Of a DNA stretch of 64,000 nucleotides, positions 8,879-19,409 are shown in pieces. Each line of letters opens with the position of its first letter. Position 1 is the stretch's first letter. The DNA is from Scolanthus callimorphus (taxonomy: Eukaryota > Cnidaria > Anthozoa > Actiniaria > Edwardsiidae). The position numbers and the translations under genes are program-made. The DNA lies in the NCBI GenBank assembly GCA_033964015.1, contig CM066919.1, positions 14,673,646 to 14,737,645 of the forward strand. The letters run 5' to 3'. The notes below the pieces were generated by a model, which searched no databases, was not told where the DNA came from, and saw only the letters and a program-made list of their open reading frames with translations.

Positions 8879-11785
8879 GAGCGGATGTCTGTAACGGTCG
8901 ACTCCAGCTGGAAAAATGGATTTTGACATTACATGTCAGAATGAAGCCTGTTATCAGCTGCTTCTAACGATATATTTTTTATCTCGTTGCGATCAATATT
9001 TTCGGAGAAATCCAGCCGAGTTTAGTTTCGGGTCGAACATGGGGTTTGGGTAGCATTCCGATGCCGTTTTTACCGCACCAATAAAATATCAAAAATAAAA
9101 ACAAATGCAAGGCGCTTTGGAAAATTTAAGCTAGCAGAACTCAAGAGCACATAATTCTTGTCATTTTAAGCAGTTTTTTTTTATTTCCCAGCGTTGAAAA
9201 TTAAATATTTTACGAATTTTTAAATAATTACACTTTTTGGAGCCCCAATCTATAGGGTACCTTTGACTTGCTTTATCGGGTAGATCCATGTACATTTGAC
9301 AACTGAAATTTACTCAGGGTAATAGAGCGATGATAGATGTTTACAAATATCAAATAACCTTTGTGGGCAAGCTACTTTTGTAACCAGCAGGAGGCGGTAA
9401 AAAATACCTTGACATGGCGACTAAGCTCACGGCATCACACTGTTGACTTGACAAGCGTGGAGGGAAAATCTTGCAAAAATCTCTGCTGAAACGAGAATAA
9501 GAGTCTAACAAATATCCTCAGACAATAATCATGGTTTCTCGCTTGAGTTTGAATCTGCAGAGATATAATCAAAATACTCGATCGATGCTCGAGTTTCCAA
9601 GTTGTTGTTTACATCTCGAAACACTAGAACCATGTGTTAACTTGACCTCGGCAAACAGCACGAAAATCCACTTTTCGCCTGCAAACGAGCTCTATTTTTC
9701 CGTAAAGTACAGAGAAATACCTTCGGAATATTCAAAAACATACCTTGCAAGCCATATTAGACATGATTTAGGGCCATTTTAGTGGAGAACACGAGAATCT
9801 CTTCTCCGAGCCCGTTAGTTTGGTAAGCATTGCGTGACGCTGGTCACGTGAATGACATACCCCAAGTGAGCACAGGTAGCCCGAAAAATGGAATACAGCG
9901 TTCTACGGCGTCAAAAACGTCGTACGCGATATAGTATTTTGTTTATTATTAATTCTTTAACTACTACAACTACTAATGAATCATAAATTCCCTCTTCGGC
10001 AATGAGCGCTTCGCATATAGATTTTACCCGAAAAGTGAACCGACCAGAACCGACCAGATCCACGCGCGAAGTCCAAGATCCATCTTTTGAAGGAGTTTGT
10101 TCCTGACCAGTTGAGAGCGTGCTAGCTTGTGTGTTTACTTTTTGAGAAAGTTTTCGCAATAGTCAAAATTTGAAGAATAAATTATTTGCATAATACCTAA
10201 AATAAATTGTTTCAAAGCAAAATATCCAGTAAATAAATTGTTTACAGACATGCAAAAATTGTTTGCACCGGCAACACCCACAGAAAAAAAACTGATTTGT
10301 ATGTTGAAAAGTCCCCTTAGTACCACCCCCGTCACTCAATGATAATATGGTCCCTGGGTATCCTGTTTTACTTGTGCAAGGTTCACTTTTCGGGTAAAAT
10401 ATGCGGAGCGCTCATTGCTCAAGAGGGCATTTATGATTTATTAGTAGTTGAAAGAATTTAATAGTAAACAAAGTCGTATCCCGTACGACGTTCTTACGCC
10501 GTAGAACATAGACTGCTTGCAGCCCCTTCTTCGGCGAACGTCCGTAAATCGAGGGAACTTTTTTTCCTTGCGGCACGCTTCGATTTGTTTACAGTGTCAA
10601 GTTACTCAGGAGAGGGAGAGACGCGCCACGGAGGGAAAACGCCGAAAGAAGCGTTTCCCCCCCGTGGTGAATCTCTCCCTCTCCTGGGTAACTCGACACT
10701 AAACAAATTGAAGCGCGTAGCGGGTAAAAAAATTCTCTCGATTTACGGACGTTTGCCGAAGAAGGGGCTGCAAGCAGTCTACGTAGAACAACGCTGTATT
10801 CCATTTTCCGGGCTACCTGTGCTCACTTGGGGTATGTTTTCACGTGATCAGCGTCACGCAATGCTTACCAAACTGACGGGCTCGGAGAAGCGATTCTCGT
10901 GTTCTCCACTAAAATGGCCCTAAATCTTGTCCAATATGGCTTGCAAGGTATGTTTTTTTAATATTCCGAAGGTATTTCTCTTTACTTTACGGAAAAATAG
11001 AGCTTGTTTGCAGGCGAAAAGTGGATTTTCGTGTTGTTTGGCGAGGTCAAGTTAACACATGGTTCTAGTGTTTCGAGAGGTAAACAACAATTTTGAAACT
11101 CGAGAGCTTTGATTTTATCTCTGCAGATTCAAACTCAAGCGAGAAACCATGATTATTGTCTGAGGATATTTGTTAGACTCTTATTCTCGTCTCAGCAGAT
11201 ATTTTTGCAAGATTTTCCCTCCACGCTTGTCAAGTCAACAGTGTGATGCCGTGAGGTTTAGCCACCATGCCGCCTCCTTCTGGTTACAAAAGTAGCTTGC
11301 CCACAAAAGTTATTTGATATTTGTAAACATCTATCATCGCTCTATTAACCTGAGTAAATTTCAGTTGTCAAATGTACATGGATCAACCCGATAAAGCAAG
11401 TCAAAGGTACCCTATAGATGGGGGCTCCAAAAAAGTGTAATTATTTAAAAATTCGTAAAATATTCAATTTTCAACGCTGGGAAATAAAAAACTGCTTAAA
11501 ATGACAAGAATCATGTGCTCTTGAGTTCTTCCAGCTTAAATTTTCCAAAGCGCCTTGCATTTGTTTTTATTTTTGATATTTTATTGGTGCGGTAAAAACG
11601 GCGTCGGAAGGCTACCCAAACCCCATGTTCGACCGGACACTAAACTCGGCCGGATTTCTCCGAAAATATTAATCGTAACGAGATAAAAAATATATCGTTA
11701 GAAGCAGCTGATAACAGGCTTCATTCTGACATGTAATGTCAAAATCCATTTTCCAGCTGGAGTCGACCGTTACAGACATCCGCTC
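8879..11785. mobile_element. 2.9-kb foldback element flanked by TTAA
   Basis: The ends GAGCGGATGTCTGTAACGG (8879) and its inverse (11,785) are each flanked directly by TTAA (8875-8878 and 11,786-11,789). The arms run roughly 8879-10,045 and 10,378-11,785 and stay strongly complementary throughout; examples are AAGCAGCTGATAACAGG near 11,703 and the ACATGGTTCTAGTGTTTCGAG region near 11,055. The right arm contains a nested hairpin (10,509-10,781). The 330-bp centre and the arms carry no recognisable protein. TTAA duplication is characteristic of piggyBac-like and Kolobok elements (established knowledge), so this is probably a non-autonomous relative; the family itself is inference. Confidence 0.85.
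10509..10781. mobile_element. Nested 273-bp hairpin with 9-bp target duplication
   Basis: The ends TAGACTGCTTGCAGCCCC and its inverse are perfect, and pairing continues through most of each 130-bp half (CTTCTTCGGC, TTTACGGACGTT, GGAGAGGGAGAGA). The direct repeat CGTAGAACA flanks it at 10,500-10,508 and 10,782-10,790. A 9-bp duplication with long inverted repeats is typical of Mutator-like elements. The other arm of the surrounding foldback lacks this insert (GTTCTACGGCG at about 9900 is uninterrupted), which confirms the insertion. Confidence 0.9.
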
Positions 11786-11789
11786 TTAA

Positions 11790-11932
11790 ATTTCCAGGGT
11801 TAGTAAACAAAAAATCCAGGGTGATCATGACAAAATTCACTGAATTCGGTAGGGGCAAATAAAGATTTCTAAAGTGGGTAGCTGAGCCTGGGGTCCTCAA
11901 CAAGTGCACGTTATTTTACTGCCCATTGGAAT
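11790..11932. repeat. Dispersed CCAGGGT-type repeat beside the foldback
   Basis: The sequence TCCAGGG...GGGTAGCTGAGCCTGGGG...CTGCCCA resembles, on the same strand, 36,061-36,230 (CCAGGGTGGGTAGCTGTGA, ACTGCCCAATG). On the opposite strand it resembles 8755-8820. It looks like a dispersed repeat. A G-run lies at 11,969-11,979. Confidence 0.5.
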
Positions 11933-12490
11933 TCAATGCAGGGGTTTTGGTACCACATAGAAAGGAGGGGGGGGGGGGGTATATCTTAAAACGACATTTC
12001 TCATGAATAAATTACAACTTTCGTAGTAAATAAATGGGCGACCATCCCACTTGCCAACTGGTCCAAACATGTTGGCTATGATTCCATTTAGGATAGCTAC
12101 AGACTGGTATTTGAGGGCGTGAATCCGTTTGTGGCTTTTGTTCTGGTCTTGCAATGGGTCTAACAGTACCGTCAACAAATCAAAAACAATTAAGCAGTTG
12201 GTTGGACTTAAAATATCATGGTTTCACTGGAGGACGTTATGGCCATGATGCTCGTAGATAAAGTCCAGAACCTTGTTTGTGACCATGCTTAGTACTGGGA
12301 CAGGTCGTCGAAATCGGTGTATCATATCGGAGTACCGACAAGGGCAAGAAAAACGACGAAGCAGCCATACACATCCCTTCTATACCATCGCTGATACAGC
12401 CTTGATCACACCTGAAGGTTTCCGGTATTTGTACGCATCTGCTTAGCTTGGCAAGTCTCGCTTTTTCACTCTGAGTTCTGCCAGACACTC

Positions 12491-13100
12491 GGAGTCCGCC
12501 ATGCCTTCTAGCTGAAATCGTCCTCCGTAATGTTAATATTGAAATTCTGTTTTTTTTTTAAGCCGTTGTCGTAAAGTAAAACAAATTCATCATCAGAAAT
12601 GATGATCATTCATGTAGCTGTCGACCAAAATGACTCTCGTCTTTCTAAATGACGCCATAATCGATATAAAAGGAGGAGATTTTTAGGATTGTTCTCGACT
12701 ACAATTGTAGTTCACAACGCCGCCTCGAAAGCACAACTTAACTTTGATTTTTCCCGCCACGCGCCCCAAGCCATCGCGTCCACACGTCATGCACGCCACC
12801 GCCGCGTCGACCTGTATCTTAAGCTCTCTATTAGCGGGGATGACACTGATGATGATGATGTTCCCCCGGAGTCGCTCATCGATCGGGACGCTTAACGATG
12901 TTGTTTGCTCGGCTCTATTTATTGGATTCAGTCGAGTCAGCAAGATGTGTCGAGCTACACACATTCTGCAACGCGTCGGAAATGGCGACAGTGTCATAGC
13001 TGAGAACCATTCAGCCGAACGGAGATGTCCTGGTATCCTTCGTATTCGCCTCGCCGAAGCGTCTGAAGAACCAATTTGTAAACAATAACGTCAGCTTCAA
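12491..13100. other. No gene supported
   Basis: Frames of about 70-115 codons overlap on both strands (12,683-13,088), but their composition mirrors each other and no motif is visible. The stretch precedes a TATA-containing region. Confidence 0.5.
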
Positions 13101-13293
13101 TCGGTCTATAAAAGCAGAAGAGCTCACCGGCTCCCCTGTTTCCGACAAGTGTTGAGCCAACAGCACAACCACTGTCCCTACCCGTGTCAGTGGAATTTGG
13201 TTCAGATCACGTCACGTCATTCTCGCTTTTCCCGCCTCTGAGTTCGGGTCGCTACCTTTCTTCCTCGCAAAAATATCAAATTCTACGATCCAT
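13101..13293 (+). promoter_or_regulatory. Putative TATA promoter and leader
   Basis: TCTATAAAAG at about 13,106 is a good TATA box. It is followed, after a CA-rich leader with no ATG, by the first ATG of a proline/threonine-rich frame at 13,291/13,294. The arrangement looks like a compact transposon promoter; this is inference from sequence alone. Confidence 0.4.
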
Positions 13294-13432
13294 GATGGCA
13301 CAGACACCTACTTTACCAGCTGGTAATCCACCTACCATCCTTGCCAGTGCCCTGGCGGGGCCGTCCACGACGGTGAATCCGCCTACTACAACCAATTCGA
13401 GTTTAACAACTGGCGCTGGCCCTTTTCAGTAA
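13294..13432 (+). CDS. Putative first exon, proline/threonine-rich
   Basis: MAQTPTLPAGNPPTILASAL is followed by a run rich in P, T, S and N, ending SSLTTGAGPFQ before a stop. A possible donor (TTCA|GTAAAAG) lies at the end. No domain is recognised. With the minisatellite that follows and the coiled-coil exon at 14,610, it forms the same exon / tandem-repeat intron / exon layout as the DIRS gag at 29.2-32.0 kb. I infer it may be the N-terminal exon of a gag-like mobile gene; it could also be chance. Confidence 0.35.
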
Positions 13433-14104
13433 AAGATTATTGTGGGCTCTACAAAATGGCGGAAGAAGCCCGCTTCCTCAGTGGCTTGAAGAATCGGCGC
13501 GCAATTCAAATTGTAACAAAATCTTGACCATTGTTTGGCTAGAAACACATACATTCATACTTTATCCTTTTATAGGTAGAATTGTTTTCAGTAAATGGTG
13601 TAAGTTTCTTTATTTTTAGCACGAAAATGGGCAGCATTAAGTTGTATTTTTAATATTACTTCTCTCTCCTCCTCTACAAGTTGGCTAACCGGCCATTTTG
13701 AATTACCGTTTGAATTCAAAAGGTGTGAAATGGGGGCGGACCTATCCCTTTTATAGCGCGGTTTCGTGCTTAAGGTAGTTTTAAGGCAGAACTTTCTCAA
13801 GGATCAAAACTTTTTATATCATTTTAATCCTTAATTTTTTTCCCTTTAATAATTTTTTTTTCTTAGAATTAGTGTATATATTGTAAATACATGACTTCAA
13901 TTACATATTTTATTGTATTTATATAATGTATATAGATCACTTTAATTGTATAAAATAGATCACTTTAATTGTATATAATAGATCACTTTAATTGTATATT
14001 TTTATTGTATTGTATTTTTATTGTCACAAGTTTATTAGTGTTTTTTACAGTATTTAGTACCACTCTCTTGAAATAGATTTAAAAAAACTTGGTAAGAAAG
14101 AAAA

Positions 14105-14540
14105 ATTTTGATTCGTGTGGCCAGAAAAAAACTAATGACTCGTGACTCGTGTGACCATCACGTAAAACCTGGTGAGAAAGAAAAAAATTCGATTCGTGTG
14201 ACCATCACGTAAAACCTGGTGAGAGAAATGAGATTCGTGTGACCAGCACATAAAACCTAGTGAGAATAAGTGATTCGTGTGACCAGCACGTAAAACCAGC
14301 TGAGGAAACATTTTGATTCGTGTGACCAGCACGTAAAACTTGGTGAGGATATCGTTATTCGTGTGACCAGCACGTAAAATCTCGTGAGAAAGAAAAATTT
14401 GGTTCGTGTGACCAGCACGTAACTGGTGAGAAAAAGAAAACGTGATTCGTGTGTCCACCACGTAAAACCTGGTGAGAAAGATAATTTTGATTCGTGTGAT
14501 CAGCATAAAAAACCTGGTGATTCGTGTGACCAACAAATAC
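14105..14540 (+). repeat. 43-bp minisatellite, about 9-10 copies
   Basis: The unit core is GATTCGTGTGACCAGCACGT, followed by AAAACCTGGTGAGAAAGAAA. Copies start near 14,191, 14,232, 14,272, 14,315, 14,357, 14,402, 14,444, 14,489 and 14,519, about 30-45 bp apart. Units are degenerate and vary in length, so this is not a CRISPR array. Confidence 0.9.
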
Positions 14541-14609
14541 AAATGGTGGGAAATTTGCTAGAGTTTAACCAATATATAATTAATTTTCGCTTATCCGTTT
14601 TTACATAGA

Positions 14610-15028
14610 ATATACAAGAGTTGCATAAGACGGTTGATACTTTGAAGTCGGAGTTCCTGGCCTTGCAAGGCAAGAACAAGAAGGCCAAATACGACGCCAT
14701 GCGGCAAGATTTGAAGGACTTCTGCCAAGCGCACGATTTTAATGCGGCGATCGCAATGACGCGTTTGAAAGGGCTCGCCGCCGCGGCCAAGGAGGCGGAA
14801 GCGGAGGGCAACAAGAAGTTGCAAGCCGTAGTAGATGGTATCACATATATGCAGTCCCACAGCCCAGACCGCCAGCTCGACCTCCGTGAGCGTCAGTTTT
14901 TGACTGTGAATTTCTGGGGGATTTTGGACGAACATCATTCACGACCGCCATCTTGTCACAGAGGAACGATTGAGCTTTCAAATGATAGGAAAACGAGAAA
15001 ATGGCATCAAACGAAAACGAAATTATAG
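14610..15028 (+). CDS. Putative coiled-coil exon of an unrecognised mobile gene
   Basis: The exon follows a good acceptor (TTTTTACATAG|AATATAC) right after the minisatellite. It reads NIQELHKTVDTLKSEFLALQ, then a helical alanine/lysine/glutamate-rich segment (MTRLKGLAAAAKEAEAEGNK) and AVVDGITYMQSHSPDRQ. No known domain is recognised. The opening coiled coil resembles in position and style the DIRS gag second exon at 31,497. The frame ends at 15,028 with less convincing sequence after about 14,880. A strong donor (CTCAG|GTAAGT) lies at 15,081 outside this frame. Confidence 0.4.
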
Positions 15029-15219
15029 CTCATGATTGGAGTACATTCTAGCTAATTTGACGTCCCGTCAGAGCCTCTCAGGTAAGTGCTGAATTTTGTC
15101 AAAAATACGAAATTAAAGCTGTTCTCTAACATTTCAAAGTGGATCGATTGCAGTGGAGGAGTTATCCTCTCGAAATATATCATTGGTCTTATTATTGCGT
15201 TAATAATAAAAAAATTATG

Positions 15220-18200
15220 TCAGTGAAGTCGAGCCTAATCTCCAGCCGCGTAAGCGTCCTTTTCCGATATAGTGCAGCCGCTTGGTGCAGGAAAATTGCT
15301 GAATTGTTCAATTTTATGGCAAAACTACCAAATTTGGCACAAATAATGCTAACCACCCATAGATTAATATAACATATGGCCCCACCCGGGTCCGCCCTGG
15401 ATCCATCCCATAATTTTAGTTTTAGACGCGGGTAAGGTTGCTCATTGAAAAAATGTAGATATATGTCTATTTCAAAACATTGATGTGTATAACCTTCCAT
15501 TAGCTCCGAGGAATATGGTTGTTACAAAATATCCCATAATTTTTCATTTTAAGGTGGCTCGGGAGAAAAATAAAATAACCATTAATAAATTCTCGCAAAG
15601 GTATTGCCTACGTGCTCGAACCACCAAAATTCCCACAAAGAATAATAACTATCCAAAGATTAAATCGACACATGGCCCCACCTGTGATCCGCCCTGCATC
15701 CCATAATTTCAGTTTCAGCTGTCGGTAAGGTTGCTTATTAAAAATGTACTTATCTGTTTATTTTGCAAGTTTTATGCTTGCATCCTTTCATTAGCTACAA
15801 GAAATGTGGTTATTACAAGAAATCCCATAATATTTACTTTTAAGGTGGCTCGGGAGAAAAACACAATAATGATAAATAAAGTCATTAAAAAAACGTACGT
15901 ATCTGTTTCTTTATGCAATTTTAAGTCGTATATCCTTTCATTAGCATCCAGGAATGTGGTTGTTACAGAATATCCCATACTTTTTACTTTAAAGGCGGCT
16001 CGGGAGAAAATATGAAATAGTCATCAATAAAGTTTCGCAAGGGTTTTAGTTATGTGCTACAGCCACCTAAATCGAACAAAGAATAGTAACTTATCAAACA
16101 TTTTAACTATGTTTTTCCTTTTTACATGTTTTAACTTTCCGCTCCATCCCTGAAAACATGTTACCACGGACTTAAGTGTGTTCTAAAAAAAAACACGTCG
16201 GGGATTTTTGAAATTTTAAAAAGAGCCGATTTTAGAGCCAGAATGTAGAAAAAATTCTTGAAAAGGAAATCGAATCTTAGTCAACGCTAATATGGGGTCA
16301 ATGAATGAAAATAGCAAATACTGGCGAGGTTGTAACTCTAAAAAGTTGAACTGATGCATCGGAAAGGGAACTCCATAAAAAAGTTTGATAAACAAATTAT
16401 ATGCCATAGTTTAGCCCAGGATATAAGGTAGTCCGTAAATGTAAGGTGTCTAAATGAAAAAAAAAATGCTATCATAAATGCAATTTCAATGCTTTAGATA
16501 ACGGAAATGCAGCTGCTAATCACTATTCTAAAACACAAAAGAACCACGTTAGAAAATAGGAAAAACTGAATTTACCCTACACCCTGCCTTTGTCACGCTC
16601 TGCCATGTAAAGCAATCGGCTACCATGGTTACAAAACATTTCAAACGAACTGTTCCAAGTTGGGGGGCAACCTTAACGAATAACTGTGCTGGATATTTTC
16701 TCTTGTGAGAACATATTTTTTTGCTGTTAGACCGATGTTTAGGTGCCCTGGCCCATCAAATCTGCAGCAAAATGAAAGCGTTTACCCTTTGAAGTTGTGT
16801 AAACATCTGGAGCACTAACAGCAGGAGAACAAACAAATGTTACAATTGCAGGCAAGCCTTATGTGTACGCAGGAAAGTATTATTGCGCTCAGATTTCATG
16901 ACGTGCTTCTGCTTTTGTGGTAGCGTGGCTTAAAAAACTTGAGGCAATCTCAAAGGTTTTCGTATGAAATGTAATGGGCAAAGTAACCCCAAAGATGACT
17001 GCAGCGTACGTCGAAGGCTTTTGCCTCCTCAACATAGTAAACAGGATTAAAGATTATAACCCCTGAATCTTGTAAGGAAGTACAGGCAGAAACATATAAG
17101 TGAGTTGAAACGTGTAACAAACATACATTGCTTTAGTGCTAAGCTGCGGAATATTCGCAGAATCAATAATTGAACTGATTTTGAAAATGTTGTTGAAGGA
17201 CTTCAAGATGTTAAATGTTAGTATATTATCACTTTACCACTATTGCTCTACTTTATTCGAAGCGAAAAAATGAAATATTATCAAGAGAAAACCTGCTTGG
17301 GCAAGCAGGCGAGAGTTCGTTATTCACCAGATATGGTCATAAACTCGCTACGAATAATCCGCAGCTTTGTTCACCGTTGCTTGTTTCAACTAAGTTATAT
17401 GTTTCTGGTACAGGTAAAAAACGTTTTTTGTTTTTCTCTGTGAAATACAAGACAGTTTAACTCAATTTTTTTGTGAATATTGAAGTTTTTACTCTTAGTA
17501 CTTATTGACTAATCTAAAAACAAAACAATTGTCATCATGTTATCTCGAAGGTTTACTCTATCGTCAACTTTACAAATTATGTGATGTTTTCAATCCCTTA
17601 AACCTTTTATCGCACAAGTAATGACATCAACATTACATTTGTATAATTAACACACATATCCACTTATTTTTCTTATGAGCCACCTTAACAATTTAAAATC
17701 AAATTATAGCATGGAACCAGGGCGGATCCCGGGCGAGCCATGTGTCGATTTAATTTTGTATAGTTATTCTTGCTCGTGCGAATTTTGGTGGCTCTAGCAT
17801 GTAAAAAATACCCATGCAAGACTTTATGAATAATTATTTAGTATTTTTCCCGAGCCACCTTAAAAGTTAAAATTATGGGATATTTTGTAACAACATTCCT
17901 TGGAGCTAATGAAAGGATGTAAGCACAAAATTTGCGAAATAGACAGATCAATACATTTGTTATGAGTACCTAACCGACAGCTAAAACTGAAATTATGGGA
18001 TGCAGGGCAGATCCCTGGTGGAGCCATGCGTCGATTAAATCTTTGAATAGTTAGTGTTTTTTTTGTGGGAATTTTGGTGGCTCTAGCACGTAGATAATGG
18101 CCTTGCAAGACTTTGTTAATAATTATTTTATTTTTTTCTCCCGAGCCACCTTAACAGTAAAAATTATGGGATATTTTGTAACAACCACATTCTTTGGAGT

Positions 18201-18600
18201 TAATGGAAGGATATACACATAAAATATTTAAAATAGACAGATACATACATTTTTCAATGAGCAACCTTACCGGCGTCTAAAACTGAAATTATGGGATGGA
18301 TCCAGGGCGGACCCCGGGTGGGGCCATATGTAATATTAATCTATGGGTGGTTAGCATTATTTGTGCCAAATTGGTAGCTTTGCCATAAAACTGAACAATT
18401 TTGCACCAAGCGGCTGCACTAATAGGAGAGTACAACAAGGTGCTCAAGAAGCGCACGGACGAATTAATCGAGTTGAGGTTGTCCAAGGAGGAAACAGTTG
18501 TGCAGCTTTAAAAAGAATGCCACAAACTAGATCAAAGAATCTACGAGAAACAGAAGCAGAAGTTTAGGAGGGACTTCCCTTCATTATTTTATTTTGATAA
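15220..18600 (+). pseudogene. Coiled-coil exon interrupted by the 3.15-kb foldback
   Basis: Left of the foldback the frame reads VSEVEPNLQPRKRPFPI (to 15,269). Right of it, after the duplicated ATA, GEYNKVLKKRTDELIEL, RLSKEETVVQL, a stop, and then KECHKLDQRIYEKQKQKFRR to about 18,570. Dropping the element and one ATA joins both sides in a single phase, which argues that they were one exon. It is a charged coiled coil with no recognised domain. One TAA at about 18,510 breaks it. It may belong with the coding remnants at 14.6 and 19.2-20.2 kb, but I cannot prove that. Confidence 0.45.
15270..18421. mobile_element. 3.15-kb foldback element with ATA target duplication
   Basis: The ends TAGTGCAGCCGCTTGGTGCA and the inverse at 18,402-18,421 match perfectly. 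They are flanked by ATA at 15,267-15,269 and 18,422-18,424. The arms are about 800 bp and built of repeated units: the motif ATCCCATAAT-n-AAGGTGGCTCGGGAGAAA recurs at about 15,530, 15,820 and 15,970, and inverted at about 17,690, 17,860 and 18,150, about 290 bp apart where regular. The centre (16,090-17,680) is AT-rich without a recognisable gene. It is non-autonomous. Confidence 0.85.
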
Positions 18601-19154
18601 GTCACTTTACTGACTTTGATATAATATTGAAATGGATTTCTCCAGCATTATTTGTAACAATTTAGGTTTGTACAATCATGTAGTCGAGTGTAAAAGCTAG
18701 CCTCTTGCTCCTCTACGATTTCAAAAAGCAAATGTATCATTGGAATAATTTTGCAATAAATTCTAACAACATAATAATTATATGTAGATTTTTATCTGGC
18801 TTGACAGTAAATGGGGCCTCTAGTTCCATACACATAGAAATCACTGTATTAGGTCTTTGTACTATTGACCTGGGGCCTGTTTCTCAATACTTGCAGTAAT
18901 TAGTGCTAGCGGTAACGCAAAAGGCCTGTTAAACTCCTGGTATTTATTGCAAACCCGAAGATAAATTTACAATATTATTTATAATATTTCATTTGTGTGT
19001 AAAGTTTGCACTAGTTTGATTTTTGAATAGGCATCCCCTCTTGACTCCGAGTGCCCCGGGTTGTTATTCGATGATGTATCGTACATGACTTGGCATTCCT
19101 CGGAACTAATAAGTACTCTCTATTCTTAACAGGCTTGACCTTTTATATTTACAG
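18601..19154. other. No gene supported
   Basis: AT-rich sequence without motifs. It ends in a good splice acceptor (TTTATATTTACAG) at 19,154. Confidence 0.5.
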
Positions 19155-19409
19155 CTAAACGACAACGAGAACAGGCATGCTGCCCTGCAAAATGAAGAGG
19201 GGAATCCGCAAGAACCTGCTGGTCCATCCCCAACCCCACGTGTAACAAGTACCGTACAAAATGAAAACAGTCATAATCTTGTGCTCTCCAAAGCTCAATG
19301 CACCAGAACGAAAAAACAAACACTGAAAGCATTAGAAAAAGTCCACTGCAGAAGTCAATGCAAGAAAAAGAAAAAGCTGTGCAAGATGGGATGTGGCATA
19401 CCTTGCTGA
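19155..19409 (+). CDS. Putative terminal exon with lysine/cysteine-rich tail
   Basis: The frame opens right after the acceptor TTTACAG (19,154) and reads LNDNENRHAALQNEEGNPQE, PAGPSPTPRVTSTVQ and a basic, cysteine-containing end (KALEKVHCRSQCKKKKKLCK, then MGCGIPC) before TGA. The spaced cysteines and lysines look like a small metal- or nucleic-acid-binding tail, but no family is recognised. A second frame (19,298-19,522) overlaps it and is less likely because it lacks an acceptor. Confidence 0.35.
   Translation, partial: LNDNENRHAALQNEEGNPQEPAGPSPTPRVTSTVQNENSHNLVLSKAQCTRTKKQTLKALEKVHCRSQCKKKKKLCKMGCGIPC

Larger units (their letters stand above)
8139..12490 (-). pseudogene. HARBI1-like DDE_Tnp_4 transposase, decayed and split by an element-filled intron
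   Basis: Minus-strand pieces in order: FRCDQGCISDGIEGMCM (about 12,430) and, after a frameshift, CPCRYSDMIHRFRRPVPVLS; FVDGTVRPIARPEQ with the first aspartate (about 12,150); HKRIHALKYQSVAI and IIANMFGPV (about 12,057). The sequence then breaks and resumes at 8541 with ENRKHDASMLAESSLLTEL, CIYGDPAYPL, VPLTPLMHDL and a C-terminal CLYGNLTSEFFDLQPPTLQE ending at a TAA near 8139. The break is intron-like: GTTG|GCAAGT at about 12,055 and TATAG|AGAACAGG at about 8539 join in phase as V-E-N-R-K-H-D. One missing base after FEFID and one extra T near 8242 compensate each other. The 8879-11785 foldback lies in this intron. Confidence 0.8.

Noticed and set aside
10585..10923. 112-codon frame on + in the foldback arm
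   Set aside because: It runs across the nested hairpin and the arm, both repeats with mirrored frames on the other strand.
12683..13088. Overlapping 70-115-codon frames on both strands
   Set aside because: GC-richer local composition explains them; no domain or splice support.
14105..14540. CRISPR-like regularly spaced repeats
   Set aside because: Units are degenerate, vary in length (about 30-45 bp) and have no distinct spacers. The genome is eukaryotic. It is a minisatellite.
14132..14542. 136-codon minus-strand frame of repeats (SHESHF-like)
   Set aside because: It is a translation of the 43-bp minisatellite, kept open by the repeat itself.
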